The notes below the pieces were generated by a model. The model had not been told where the DNA came from, did not search any database, and worked only from the letters and a program-made list of their open reading frames with translations. From contig NC_133386.1 in assembly GCF_047511655.1 (NCBI RefSeq), forward strand, positions 171,947,146 to 172,011,145: a DNA stretch of 64,000 nucleotides. The letters run 5' to 3'. Of the stretch, positions 8,451-19,075 are shown piece by piece (within the stretch, counting starts at the first letter, position 1; the number at the start of each line of letters is the position of its first letter). Both the position numbers and the translations under genes were made by a program. Source of the stretch: Castor canadensis. Its lineage: Eukaryota > Chordata > Mammalia > Rodentia > Castoridae.

Positions 8451-9984
8451 CCTTAAATACTGCTTCTGCTGCAGGCAGGGGATATCCTCATTGTGGAAGA
8501 ATTGGCCTGCTTAGCTTTGTGCCAGATGGCTGATTTGTAACAGGTGTGAAGATAAATGAGTTGACACCATGTTCTGAAAGTTGGACCTCAGTGGAGACCA
8601 ACCCTTCTGTGAAGGAAACAAGCAAACATGCTCAGTCAACATCCCTTTTTCTCTTTGTCCCCGGCTCAGTTGGGATTTGAACTAGCAACTTGAAGAGGCC
8701 ACCCTAGTATTGGCTCTCCCAGCACCCATAAATTCCTCCCCTGGTTTCTCTTTAACTGTCAGTGCAGTGCAGGTCATCTGCTCTGCAGAAGAGTGCTCAG
8801 GCCCTGGCCTAAGCAGGGCGTTCTTCTCACATTGAACCAGAGGCTGAGGATGGAGGCAGGTGGCACTCAAAGACAGTAGTCTGGAGGGGGCTGCCTCACA
8901 CATTTTACTGATTAGCTGAAAATCTCTCATATGGTTTTCTATTCTCCTTATAGTGAATCATCAAATGAGCAGGATCCTTGCAAGAAAGTTAATAAAAACC
9001 ACACAGGGTTCTATGGTTTGAGGAAAGAGAAGAAATGCAGTGGCAGGCTGGGACTACGGGAGGCTTTAGTCAGACTCTCTCCCCGCAGTTGGTCTTTATC
9101 TCCACAACTAGATTACCAGAGGGAAATGAAGACGGGTGGGGGTGGAGGAGCTCTTGAAATACTTCCCAGTTTTTCCCTTTCCTCAGCTTTTCTATCAGGA
9201 CATTAAAAGCACCCACAGAGAAAGAGAGACACTGGAGAAACCATAGCAGCAGAGATAGTGTTCATTGCTCTGAACTTTCTAGCTCCCCAGCCCACTATTC
9301 TGGCACTCCATCATTTTTCCACCTAAGCTGTCATTCTTTTCATTCTTTTGCAGTTGATTTCCCTACCCACTCCCTCCTCCCAGTTTGATCCTTTTTCCCT
9401 TCTCTCTTTCTTTGTGGGAAGTGATCAGTAGACAGACACAACTGCCTGGGTTGCCTGGTACCTGTCTGAAAGCCTCCCATTCTTCTCTTCTCTCACATTC
9501 ACTAGAAATTCTATAGTGCTTTTTCCTCCTAGGAAGGAAAGTGGTCCAAGGATCTCACACCTGAAAGCTGAGGTGGTGTTTATGCACCCAGGGCCCACCT
9601 ATTCCAGGATAGGGCTTCTTCCAAGTTGCCTCTGGGAATACAGCATACAGGGATAAAAAATGAGGAGTTTGAGATGCCTAAGAACTTACAAAAAGAAACT
9701 TCCCCTTCTCTTACCTTCAACCAAGATCCTAGAGCACAAAACTGACTTAGAATTCGCTCTGTGCTTCTTGTAGCTACAAGATTCCTGGTGGGACTCAAGG
9801 GAAGTGGTGCCTTTCCTGGTTCACCTCCCCATGGTATTCCCTACTGGACATCAGGAGACTTCAGCAGATGCAAGTATTAAAATCAACTTTTGTGCTCAAC
9901 AAAAAGTTAGTAAAAGCACTGATAGTTCTAAGCACCTTTTCTATTCTTACAATCTGCTTCATCTACCTAAGATAGGAAGCTTAC
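8451..9984. other. Unassigned, apparently unique sequence
   Basis: About 1.5 kb with no repeat or gene recognised. GC is slightly higher at 8690-8900 and pyrimidine-rich tracts occur near 9340-9420. Open frames (for example 8931-9206 plus) lack motifs or splice support. Could be intron or intergenic. Confidence 0.45.
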
Positions 9985-10215
9985 CTGTTCAAGAATTTCA
10001 ATCATCCATTAAATACCATTTTGCTGAATGACTACTATGTCCCAGGATTGGTGTTACATGTTTCAGATAAAATGGTGACAAGTAAAGATGCAGTAAAGAT
10101 GGTGGGAAAGACAAAGAAACAAACAAATCCATCAGATCATGACATATTTTAGTAACTGCTGTGAGATATTTGTGAGCTGCTAGCCAAGAGGGTGAGGTTT
10201 GATGAACTAAACATA
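9985..10215 (-). mobile_element. L2 3' end, antisense
   Basis: Reversed L2 terminal words: 'TTGCTGAATGACTACTATG' followed by 'TCCCAGGATTGGTG', then 'AGATAAAATGGTGACAAG', 'GTAACTGCTGTGAGATATTT'. A typical short decayed L2 relic. Confidence 0.6.
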
Positions 10216-11017
10216 GAAATAACAGCAAGTTGAATTATTTTTAATGACTTTTATATATTACTTAGGAAATGGTTTTGGACAGTCACAGCAGGATCTTAAA
10301 ATGGAACTGCTTGCCCTGGAGCTAGGACACCAGCAATATCCATGATCTCATGAAGGGAGATCAGATCTCTTAAAATGCCTTTCAGATGATGTGACTTTGC
10401 CCCTCTGAGGGAAATAAATCAAAGGTACAGCCCTATCCCCCAGCACTAGTGGTTGTCTACCCAACAGCTGTTTTTACTTGACCTGGCCTCTCTTTGTGGT
10501 CTTGTAATGTCCACAGAGGCTTTGTGACATTATCTCTGAGAAAATGTTCTAAAGCTCACTGTTGGGCCCTTGTTTGGGAAGAAGTAGATCTTGTCATCTA
10601 CTTGAGAGGGATGACATATGGAGGTCCAAAAGAAGCAATGTGGACTGCTGTTGGCCCTTCTTAAATTGATTTCCTGGACTGAGGGAGAGAAATCTTTATC
10701 ATAGTCATATGGTTTGTCAGTTTATCTTAATAAGACCCCAAGCCACAAATCCTCTTTTCTGACAACCCAGACAAGTGGCTATTTTCCTCTTTTTAGTAAC
10801 TTGCAACTGATGTTTGAACTGGTGACATGAAGCCAAGCAATCATGTTTTGCAGAAACCCATAAATCCTGATTATCTTCCCCTCAGCTTCTCAATCTGACT
10901 TCCCATTGTCAGAATCCTAAGAGTGACAAAAGCCTCTTTGAAGACTTCATCAAAATGGCAAGTATATATATTCCTTCCATGGAACCACCAAGCTGATTAT
11001 AACAAGGGTAAGAAAGC
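10216..11017. other. Unassigned, apparently unique sequence
   Basis: About 800 bp without a recognised repeat. A small imperfect palindrome (GTAGATCTTGTCATCTAC, 10584-10601) is present. No coding evidence. Confidence 0.4.
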
Positions 11018-11018
11018 T

Positions 11019-11148
11019 ATACTAGTTGGTTGTGGTGGTTCAAGTCTGTCATCCCAGCTACTCGGGAGGTAGAGTTTGGGGACCACTGCATAAGGCCAGC
11101 CCAGGCAAAAAATTAGTGACACTCCATCTCAACCAACAAGCTGGATGT
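11019..11148 (+). mobile_element. Truncated composite SINE (B1-like monomer 1)
   Basis: B1-like monomer: 'GGTTGTGGTGGTTCAAGTC', 'GTCATCCCAGCTACTCGGGA', 'AGGCCAGCCCAGGCAAAAA', 'CACTCCATCTCAACCAACA'. The start of a second monomer (AGCTGGATGTGG) then stops. The second monomer and the ID body are absent. Confidence 0.8.
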
Positions 11149-11149
11149 G

Positions 11150-11462
11150 GAATTAACTCCACCCACCTGGTTCTACAGCCTCAGTCTCCAGCTCTGCACC
11201 GACCCCTTCAGATTTACTATTCTATAATTCACTTTCCCTTGTTTTGGCTCTTTGTGTTAGCGCTCAGTGAAAGCTCTATACTCCAATTTGACCCAGCTTG
11301 ACACAAACTCCATCAGCCTGCGACTTGCTGACCTGCTGTTTGTAGCTCCTTCCCTTTCCTCTGGGTCACCACTGGTGAATGTGGGCTCAGGTGGTGTTTT
11401 ACCCAATAAAGCTCATCAGTTTGAGCATAAGAGGGATGTTACAGTAGTTCTGTAGTGTTGTA
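11150..11462 (+). mobile_element. LTR-like segment with AATAAA
   Basis: Follows directly after the truncated SINE. It contains a C/T-rich middle, 'CTGGGTCACCACTGGTGAAT' and a polyadenylation-type ACCCAATAAAGCTCATC near 11401-11417. It resembles an ERV LTR 3' half, but the family is not recognised and could be something else. Confidence 0.35.
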
Positions 11463-11464
11463 AA

Positions 11465-11865
11465 GTTATCCCCGTCTTAGTACATTTCTTCTTGCTAAAA
11501 CTGGACATCTGCAAATGGGTAATTAATAAAGAAATGTATTTGTTACAGTTCTAGAGGCTGGAAAAACTAAGGTTATGGCTGGGACTCTTTAAAGTTCCAC
11601 GGTGACATAGGGAATCACATGGCAAGACTGAGCAAGCAAGATAGAGCTTGCTTTTATAACAAATGTACTCCCTCAATAATCCATTATTTCACTAATCCCT
11701 TAATCCACAGATGGATTAATCTGCACAGCACAGCTTCATGACCCATTCACCTCCCAAACATCCCACTTTTCAAATGTGATAAGCATACGACTCTTAGGAT
11801 TAAGTTTCCAGCATGAGGAATTTGGGAGATACATTCAAACCATGGCTGACCCTGAACTGGTTTTT
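11465..11865 (-). mobile_element. MaLR (MST/THE-like) LTR, antisense
   Basis: Reverse-complement MaLR pattern: 'GGGTAATTAATAAAGAAATG', 'GTTACAGTTCTAGAGGCTGG', 'GCAAGACTGAGCAAGCAAG', 'GACCCATTCACCTCCCAAAC', 'TTAGGATTAAGTTTCCAGCA', 'GAATTTGGGAGATACATTC', in the expected order. Solo LTR with no internal region. Confidence 0.7.
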
Positions 11866-12999
11866 TTCAGTCTGTCCATTTCTCCTCTCATCTCAATTGT
11901 CTCTTTTCTCCCCTACTAGTCCTGTCTTGGGAAACTCTGTCAACTAACTTGATTCTCAACCCACTTGCTCAGCATCTCAGACTTGGACTAGCCTTCTCCC
12001 TCCTGACCAGTGCAAAATTGGCTTTTGTGTTTATCTGTTCAGCATCCTTTGTTCCTTTGTTAAGGAGAAACCACTTCACTCTCTCTCCCTTGCTCTCTCC
12101 TTTTGTGTCTACCCCCTCCCCAGTTATATGGTTTCATCACTTTCTAGCGCCAAGAGTGGAAGTAAAGTCAATTGTACAAATTTAAATTAAATTGAATTCA
12201 AATTAAAATCTGATGCCAAAAATTTCACCAGTACACGAAGCTACCTCTATGAGTGAATGAATACCTGATAAAACTGCTTAGAACAGGTTTGGGCTGATAA
12301 GTTTTGTAGTTGGAACAAAGGACGTAAAGGCCCCCTGGGCTCTGTGATGGAGTAGCAGTGAGTAGTCCACTTGGGAAGGCAAGAGCTCCACTGTGGAGCA
12401 ACTTATGTCTTTATAGAAATATTTCCTTATATTTTCTGGTCATCTAGCATCTCATCTAACATCTGCTGTTGAAGTATGCCCTACCTGAAGAGTTATAATC
12501 CCATGTCAGAATACCAGTTGTCATATAAAGAATCTTCTTGGTAAGCGATTATATAGTTATTAAGTGAAATAATACATTGTCACTGAAAGAACTTTCTTTT
12601 TGAATACAGGTATATGGCTTCACAAAAACCCAATATAAATGTTTCATTGGAGGACTAATGATTACTAAATTGAGAAGTATTTATCTGCTTTGTAAAAAGA
12701 AATCATTGTGTAATTCCTTTAAATATGTTACAAAAATTATCTTTTGGGACATTTTTTTTTTACAATAAAATTTGAGAATGACTCTAACAAAACAGTACTT
12801 CTGCTCTAAGAAGACACATTAGATATACCTTTAACTGTTCCTCCTTCTGCATATTTCTAAAGACCCCGGATGTTATATATAGAACAAACATAGGATGATT
12901 CTAAAGGGAATAGAAGAAGGTAGATTGACTAGGAATTTTGGGACCCTTGGAACAAAACATTGGAAAGCTCCCTGAGTTTCCTTTTTACCTCAAATATCC
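11866..12999. other. Unassigned; pyrimidine-rich then AT-rich
   Basis: 11870-12160 is strongly pyrimidine-rich. 12180-13000 is AT-rich with a self-complementary TTGAATTCAA word near 12193. No gene or clear repeat is seen. Confidence 0.4.
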
Positions 13000-14597
13000 T
13001 AAACTAGAAAATGAAAAAGCTGGCAATTTAGAAATGCCAATGGGTGCAGACAAAAAACCCACAACAAAAGTCTGCTCTTTCTAGCTAAGGGAGCAGGAAA
13101 TGAGTAGTCTAGCAAGACAGAGAACTTTTAGACTACAGCTTTTCTACTCCATCTAAACACCAAAGGAAAAAGTTGTGGCCCTACCCCTACACATGCCAGA
13201 AAAAGGCCTAATGTAGAAGCTAGAGTTCTATGCCAGCCAGTTCCATGCCAGCTAGGCTGTAATAAGGCTTTCTAATGCTATTCCTTACCTCCACCACTCC
13301 CCCAGTGTGATGTGAGAAAATGCTGAGTAGGGAACCAGGGCTGTATTCCTGCCAGGTGGTGATAAGAACTACTGTTACAATGTCAGTGGATACCATCTGG
13401 GAGCCTGGAATTCCACCCCCACCCAGCAGTGCAGAGGTGCCATAACTGCCCCTTCCTCCCTTAAATTGATATGATGGCAGAAGAGGCCTAGCAGAAAACC
13501 AGGACACTCATCATGGCCGGAGTATGACCACTCTTCCTATGGCACCTGTGGAGGCTGCGTATGAAGGAGTTTTGAGGCATCTTACTCCTTCCACCTGGGA
13601 AGGTATCAGTGAAGGCCTATTGGAAAGGCAGGGCACCTGCCCCAGCTAGCCAGCCAACCAGAAATAATGAGGAACCCTTGTGTCGACAGAGGTTAAGTAT
13701 AGAATATGGATTTCTACCCAAACGTGGTAACACTGAGGTGGTGACTCCAATCCTCCCATCAGAGTTTTAAGTAAGGTGCAGAATCTCATAGCATAATGAC
13801 TCTGGATTATTTATTACCAGAAACCAGGAAGATCTCGAACTGAATGAAAAAGGAAAACAACAGATGCCTTAACCAGATCACAGGCATGTTAGAATTATCT
13901 AGCAATGGTTTTAGAGTAGTCATCATAAAAATGCTTCAAGGAGCAATCAGTAACATACTTGGAAAAAAATATAAAAATAGGATGCCTCAGCAAAGCATTG
14001 GAAAGTCTCATCAAAGAAATAGAAGGTGTAAATTACCAAGTGGAATTTCTAGATCTGAAAAGTGCAATAACTAAAGTAAAAATTTAGAGGCTGGCCTAAA
14101 TAGCAGAACGGAGGGGACAGAGAAAAAATAAATCAGTGAAAAGGAAGATAGAACAATAGAAATTACCCACCTAACCAGCAGAAAGACAAATACTAGGTTG
14201 GAGGGAGCGGGGAGAGGAAATGAAAGAGCCTCGGGAATCAGTGAAGCCATGACAAAAGATCTAATATTCATGTCATAGGAGTGGCATAAGAAAAGAAAGG
14301 AGGGTTTTAAAAAGTACTGAAGAAAAATGACTAGAAGTTCCCCAAATTTGGCAAAAGACATAAATCTATAGATTTAATAATTTGAGCAAATCCTCAAATA
14401 AAATAAACCAAATAAATCCGCACCAAAGTTACACCACAGTCAAACTTCCAAAACCTAAAAAACCAAAAATCTTGAAAGCAGTGAAAGAGAATGAACAACT
14501 TACCAATTGGGGGAAAATAATTCAAATGATAGTGGATTTCTCATCAGAACCCACGGAGGCCAAAATAAAGGGGCACAATGTTCTCCATGTGCCAAAG

Positions 14598-14685
14598 GGC
14601 TGGCTGAATGGCTCAAGTGGTACAGTGCTTGCCTAGCAAGGGTAAGTAAGGTCTTGAGTTCAAACCCCCGTACCACAAAAAAGTC
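14598..14685 (+). mobile_element. tRNA/ID-like SINE inside L1 ORF1
   Basis: 'GGGCTGGCTGAATGGCTCAA', 'GTGCTTGCCTAGCAAGG', 'TTGAGTTCAAACCCCCGTAC' then a short A tail. It interrupts L1 ORF1 between sequence that should be contiguous. No B1 monomer is attached. Confidence 0.85.
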
Positions 14686-14826
14686 ACATCCAAGTACTAA
14701 AGAAAAAAGTTGTCAACTCAGAATTCTATTTCCTCAGGAAGAAAGAAGAAATGAAGACATTCTCAGATAAAAAAAATAATAAAAGAATTGTTACTAACAT
14801 AGCTATTGTAAAAATATGGATAAAAA

Positions 14827-15014
14827 ATCGCTTCTCAGCCCTTTGGCTAAGATCAAGTGTAGTATCTGTTCTTGTCAGTTTAGTATCTGTTACATCCTCT
14901 ATCTGAGGACTATGTACCAAATGGATTTTTGGAATAGGGAGATGGAATAGGAGCTTTCTCTGTTCACTCCATGCATCGACCTGGTATTTCAATATTTCCA
15001 GGAATGGTGCACCT
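14827..15014 (+). pseudogene. RNU2 pseudogene: U2 snRNA retropseudogene
   Basis: About 188 bp colinear with mammalian U2 snRNA: start 'ATCGCTTCTCAGCCCTTTGG', then 'CTAAGATCAAGTGTAGTATC' (which holds the branch-site recognition word GTAGTA), 'GATTTTTGGAATAGGGAGAT' (Sm site degraded relative to ATTTTTGG context), 'GCATCGACCTGGTATTTC' and the end 'CCAGGAATGGTGCACC'. It is flanked by a perfect 15-bp direct repeat AAAAATATGGATAAA at 14810-14824 and 15032-15046, with an A-run at its 3' side. That indicates L1-mediated insertion of a full-length RNA copy. Scattered substitutions and lack of a proximal sequence element argue against function. Confidence 0.93.
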
Positions 15015-15440
15015 TTCTGGGGGATTTTAAAAAAAATATGGATAAACAAAGCTCTCTAAACAGAAAATAAGTAATAAAAGAAGGACTCTTATAATACCAG
15101 GAGTCCAGAATGTATTGATAAGCACAAATATGGGTAAATAGACTTTCCTTCTCTTGAGTTTTTAAAATTATTTTTGATGATTATGACAAAATTTTTGACA
15201 TTGTTTAGCATCTTCTAAATGTATGTAAAGAAAATATTTAAGACAATTACAAAGGTGGAGCAGTAAAGGAAATTAGGAAGACAAGGTGTTATGCTTCCCT
15301 TGAACTAGAAAATGTTGACATCAGTAGATTATGATGAGTTATGTATTTATAATTTAATACACAGAACAACCACAAAAATACAGCAAAAAGAGATACGCTC
15401 AAAACACTATAGATAAATAAAAGCAGAATACTGAAAAACA

Positions 15441-15630
15441 TTCAAGTAAGAGGTTTAAGCAGTGGGGCGCTCCAGCAGGGAGGGTAATGGTGTTTGCAGA
15501 CTCTGAGCTTCCTGGTGTAGAGGTGTCCCATTGCCTGAGGGTCACTGTGGAAATAAAACACCAAGCTCCAGGGCCTGCCTTCTGGCTGTGTGTGTTGGCT
15601 GTTAGGTGGGTCAGAGGGCTCCCAGCTAGG
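15441..15630. other. Unassigned ~190-bp GC-richer insert between L1 segments
   Basis: Sits between the L1 inter-ORF region and a fragment of ORF2; the ORF2 endonuclease part is missing. It contains GTGGAAATAAAACACC near 15549 and is richer in GC than its flanks. It may be an LTR piece or a deletion-fill sequence. Not recognised. Confidence 0.35.
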
Positions 15631-16315
15631 CCAGATGGACTCACTCCTGAATTCTACCAGAACTGACTTCAATGCTTCTCAAACTATTCCACAATAGAAA
15701 GGGAAGGAATGCTACCAAACTCATTCTATGATGCCAGTATTACCCTGATACCAACCAGATAGGGACATGATACCAATCAGAAAAGGACATGACAAAAAAG
15801 AGAAGAAAATTATATATACAACCATAGAAAGCTATCAACCAATTACCCTGATAAACATCCATGTAAAAATATCCTCAACCAAATATTTGCAAACTAAATT
15901 CAACAACACATGAAAAAGATTATACAGCACAATCAAGTTGTTTTCATTCCAGGGATGCAAGGATGTTTCAACACAAACAAATAAATAAATGTAATTTGGC
16001 ACATAAACAGAATAAAGGACAAGAATCACATAATCACCTCAACAGAAGCAGACAAGTTTATTGACAAAATTAACATGTCTTCATGATAAAAGCTCAAAGA
16101 AACTAGGAATAGAAGAAATGTATTTCAACATAATAAAGGCTATATATGATAAATCTCTAACTAACATCATATTAAATGGGGGAAAAATGGAACCATTTTC
16201 TCTAAAGTCAGGAATGTGACAGGGTGTTCCCTCTCTCCATTCTTATTCAATACAGTGCTAGAAATCTTAGCCACAGCAATAAGGCAAATAAGAGGGATAT
16301 AAAAGAATTAAAAGG

Positions 16316-16503
16316 ACCCTTCCCATAGTTTAGCATAGGTTTTAAAAGCACCAGGAGAGGCGAAGCATGCTCTCTCAGCCTTCAGATTTCACCTGGGCTC
16401 CACCATTCTCCCCTTTGTAATTCCCTTCTCTAACTTTTAATAAACTCCATTTACACCCATGTGTCCTGCCATGGATTCTTCATGTGGGACACACACACAC
16501 ACA
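16316..16503 (+). mobile_element. LTR-like insertion in L1 ORF2
   Basis: Interrupts L1 between similar words AGAATTAAAAGGA (ends about 16316) and AGAAATAAAAGGAA (from 16511), which may be a decayed target duplication. It contains 'CACCTGGGCTCCACCATTC', an AATAAACTCC polyadenylation-type signal near 16440 and 'GTGTCCTGCCATGGATTC', an ERV LTR-like end. A CA microsatellite closes it. No viral gene is attached. Confidence 0.45.
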
Positions 16504-16509
16504 CACACA
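16489..16509 (+). repeat. (CA)n microsatellite
   Basis: Uninterrupted CA dinucleotide tract of about 10 units at the 3' edge of the LTR-like insert. Confidence 0.95.
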
Positions 16510-16818
16510 AAGAAATAAAAGGAATACAAATAGGAAAAGAAGAAATCACATTATCCCTATTTGAAGATGATATGTTTCTATACTTAAAAGAACCTACAGG
16601 CACCACCAAATAACTCTTAGATCCGGTAAACATTTTCAGCAAAGTAGCAGGATACAAAATCAATATACAAAAATTAGTGACTTTTCTATATACTAATAAT
16701 GAACTAGAACCTAATCAGGAAAACAATCCCATTCACAATACTCTCAAAAAAATTTAAATACCTAGGAATAATCCTAAGGACAGAGGTTAAAAACCTCTAT
16801 AACGAAAACTACAAAACC

Positions 16819-17031
16819 TTGAAGAAAGAACTTGAAGACATGAGAAGATGGAAAGACCTCCCATGTTTATGGATTGACAGAATTAATATTATAAAAATTA
16901 CTAAACTTCTGAAAGAAATTTACACATTGAATGCCATTCCCATAAAAATTTCAATGTTGTTTTTCATAGAAATAACCAAATCAATCCTAAAATTCATATG
17001 GAAGTACAAAAGACCCCCAAAGCAATCCTGA
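16819..17031 (+). pseudogene. L1 ORF2p relic (post-RT segment)
   Basis: The open stretch translates with clear L1 ORF2p character, including WIDRINIIKI, LNAIPIKIS and ILKFIWKYKRP, which are conserved in the segment after the reverse-transcriptase domain. It covers about 70 of roughly 1280 residues and is cut by stops on both sides, so it is a remnant and not a gene. Confidence 0.85.
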
Positions 17032-18861
17032 GCAGAAAAAAGCAATGGTGAAAGCATTATAATACCCAAATAATAACAAAACCAGAATGGCACTGGCACA
17101 AAAACAGACACATAGACCAATGGAATAAAAGATACAGATATAAACCCATGCAGTCACAGGAATCTGATTTTTTACAAAAGCACTAAAAACATACATTGGA
17201 GAAAAGTCAGCCTCTCCAACAGAAAACTGCATATCTACATGTAAAAGACTGAAACTAGACCCCTATTTCTTACCTGGTACAAAAAAAATCAAATTGGATC
17301 AAAGATCTTAGTGTAAGGCCTGAAACTCTGAACTTACTACAGGAAAACATACAGAAGACTCTGAAGACACAGACATAGGTAATGGCTTTCTGAGTAGGAT
17401 CCCCATTGCTTAGGAAATAAGAGCAAGAATTGACAAATGAGATTGTATCAAATTAAAAAGCATCTTTACAGCAAAGGAAACAATTATCAGAACCAAGAAA
17501 CAGCCTACAGAATTGGAGAAAATCTTTGCCAGTTATTCATTGGATAAAGGATTAATACCCAGAATATATAGAGTTCCAAAATTTAAGCTAAAGAATAAAC
17601 AATTCAATTAATAAATGGGCAAATGAATTGAACAAACAGTTCTCAGAAGAAGTACAAATGGCCAATAAATACATGAAATAGTCAAACATCCTTAACCATA
17701 AAGGGAATGCAAATCAAAATGACACTGAGATTCCATCTCACTCCACCCAGAATGTTAGTCATTAAGCAAACAAATGTGGATGAGGATGTGTGTGTGGGGA
17801 AGGGACTCTCTTATACACTATTAGTGGGACTATAAATTAGTGCAGCCACAATGGAAATCAGTATGGAGTTTCCTCAAAAAACTAAAAATGGAACTTCTGC
17901 ATGATCCTGTTATCCCTCTCCTGGGCATATATCTGAAGGATGCAAGTCTGCATATACAATAGGCATACCTGCACATATATGTTTTTAGCAACACTATTCA
18001 CAATAGCCAAATTGAGGATTCAGCCTACGTGTCCATCAACTGATGAATGCATAAATAATATATGGTATATAACCACAATGGAATTCTTCAGTCATAAAGA
18101 AGAATGGAATTGTGTCATTTGTAGGAAAATGGATGGAATTAGAAATCATCATCTTAAGTGACATAAGCTAGACTGGGAAAGAGATATGTCGCATTTCTTT
18201 CTCATGCGCAGAGTCAGAACCTCTATTTTATACTCGGGAAGGGGAAGGGGGAGATATTTTGGGAGGGGAATCATAAAGAGAGGGGAGAGTGAGAGGAGTG
18301 GGCAAAGTGGGGGTGAATTTTCTCAAAGTACATTATATGCATGCATGGAAACATTACAATGATATTCATATAATATATGTTAACAAATAAAAAAAGAAGA
18401 GTTCAGCAAAATTAAAGAAAATAAGACAAGCACGGAAAAGTCAACTTTTATCTCTATATATTCCAAATGAGCATGTGGTTGTCAAAATTAAAAATTGTAT
18501 TAATTATTTACATTTACTCAAAATAAGGTACTTAGGTATAAATCTAACAAAACATTTGCAGGACTTATATATTTAAAATTAAAAATGCTGATGAAAGAAA
18601 TTAAGGAGATGAATAACTATGGATTGGAAAACTCAGGAAAGGTATCATCTTGTTCTAAAAATTATATGAAAAGGCAAAAGAATTAAAATAATTCAAATAA
18701 TATTTTAAAAGAAGAAAAAGTGGCAGACTCCATAGTGCCCCATTTCAAGACTTATATGGCTACAGTAATCAAGTCTGTGTGATATGGGTGGAGGGATGTA
18801 TGCATAAATCAAAGAGACAGAAGGCAGAACCCATGAGTAGACCCACACAAATATGCCCAAC

Positions 18862-19075
18862 TGGCAGGACTAGGCTTGAACTCAGGGCTTCATGCTTGCT
18901 AAGCAGGCACTCTACCACTTGAGCCACTCTACCAGCCATTTTTTTGTGTTAGGCATTGTTGAGACAGAGTCTCATGAGCTATTTGCCCAGTCTGGCTTCA
19001 AAATGTGATCCTTCTGATCTCTACCTCCCTAGTAACTAGGATTACATGTATGAGCCATCAGTACCTGGTCCCAAA
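18862..19075 (-). mobile_element. Dimeric composite SINE (antisense)
   Basis: Reversed order: the ID-like body comes first ('GAACTCAGGGCTTCATGC', 'AGGCACTCTACCACTTGAG'), then one B1-like monomer ('GAGACAGAGTCTCATGAGC', 'TTTGCCCAGTCTGGCTTC', 'CCTCCCTAGTAACTAGGATT', 'GTATGAGCCATCAGTACC'). Nested in the second L1. Confidence 0.9.

Larger units (their letters stand above)
13000..15440 (+). mobile_element. Old L1: 5' UTR, ORF1 relic and inter-ORF region
   Basis: The order matches an old mammalian L1. The 5' UTR lies at about 13050-13830 ('GCACCTGTGGAGGCTGCG', 'GAATATGGATTTCTACCC', 'GCAGAATCTCATAGCATAA', 'AGAAACCAGGAAGATCTCG'). The ORF1 relic starts near 13840 ('AACAACAGATGCCTTAACCA', 'GAATTATCTAGCAATGG', 'ATAGAACAATAGAAATTACC', 'CCCCAAATTTGGCAAAAGAC', 'GAAAGCAGTGAAAGAGAATG'). 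The post-ORF1 region lies at about 15050-15440. ORF1 is broken by stops and by a SINE (14598-14685). A U2 pseudogene (14827-15014) splits the downstream part. Having an L1 5' end is unusual among the L1 copies here. Confidence 0.75.
15631..18397 (+). mobile_element. L1 ORF2 3' half, 3' UTR and A tail
   Basis: ORF2 words run from 'CTCCTGAATTCTACCAGAAC' through the RT region to the ORF end and 3' UTR. The RT signature box encodes FEDDM at 16560-16574, where L1 normally has FADD. Downstream come 'TACCTAGGAATAATCC', 'GGATTGACAGAATTAATATT', 'AATTCATATGGAAGTACAAA', the ORF2 end 'TCAGTCATAAAGAAGAATGG', a G-rich 3' UTR tract (18238-18275) and a final AAATAAAAAAAG tail. An LTR-like insert (about 16316-16503) interrupts it. 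The endonuclease domain is missing, so it cannot be mobile. Confidence 0.85.

Noticed and set aside
14827-15014. Functional U2 snRNA gene
   Set aside because: Substitutions in conserved positions, an A-run plus target duplication typical of retroposition, and no visible snRNA promoter upstream (the upstream flank is L1).
15549-15565. Polyadenylation signal AATAAAA as the end of a host gene
   Set aside because: No upstream coding sequence; it lies in a short unassigned insert between L1 pieces.
16819-18161. Open frames with clear protein similarity
   Set aside because: The similarity is to L1 ORF2p. They are relics of a retrotransposon, so they are not reported as host genes.
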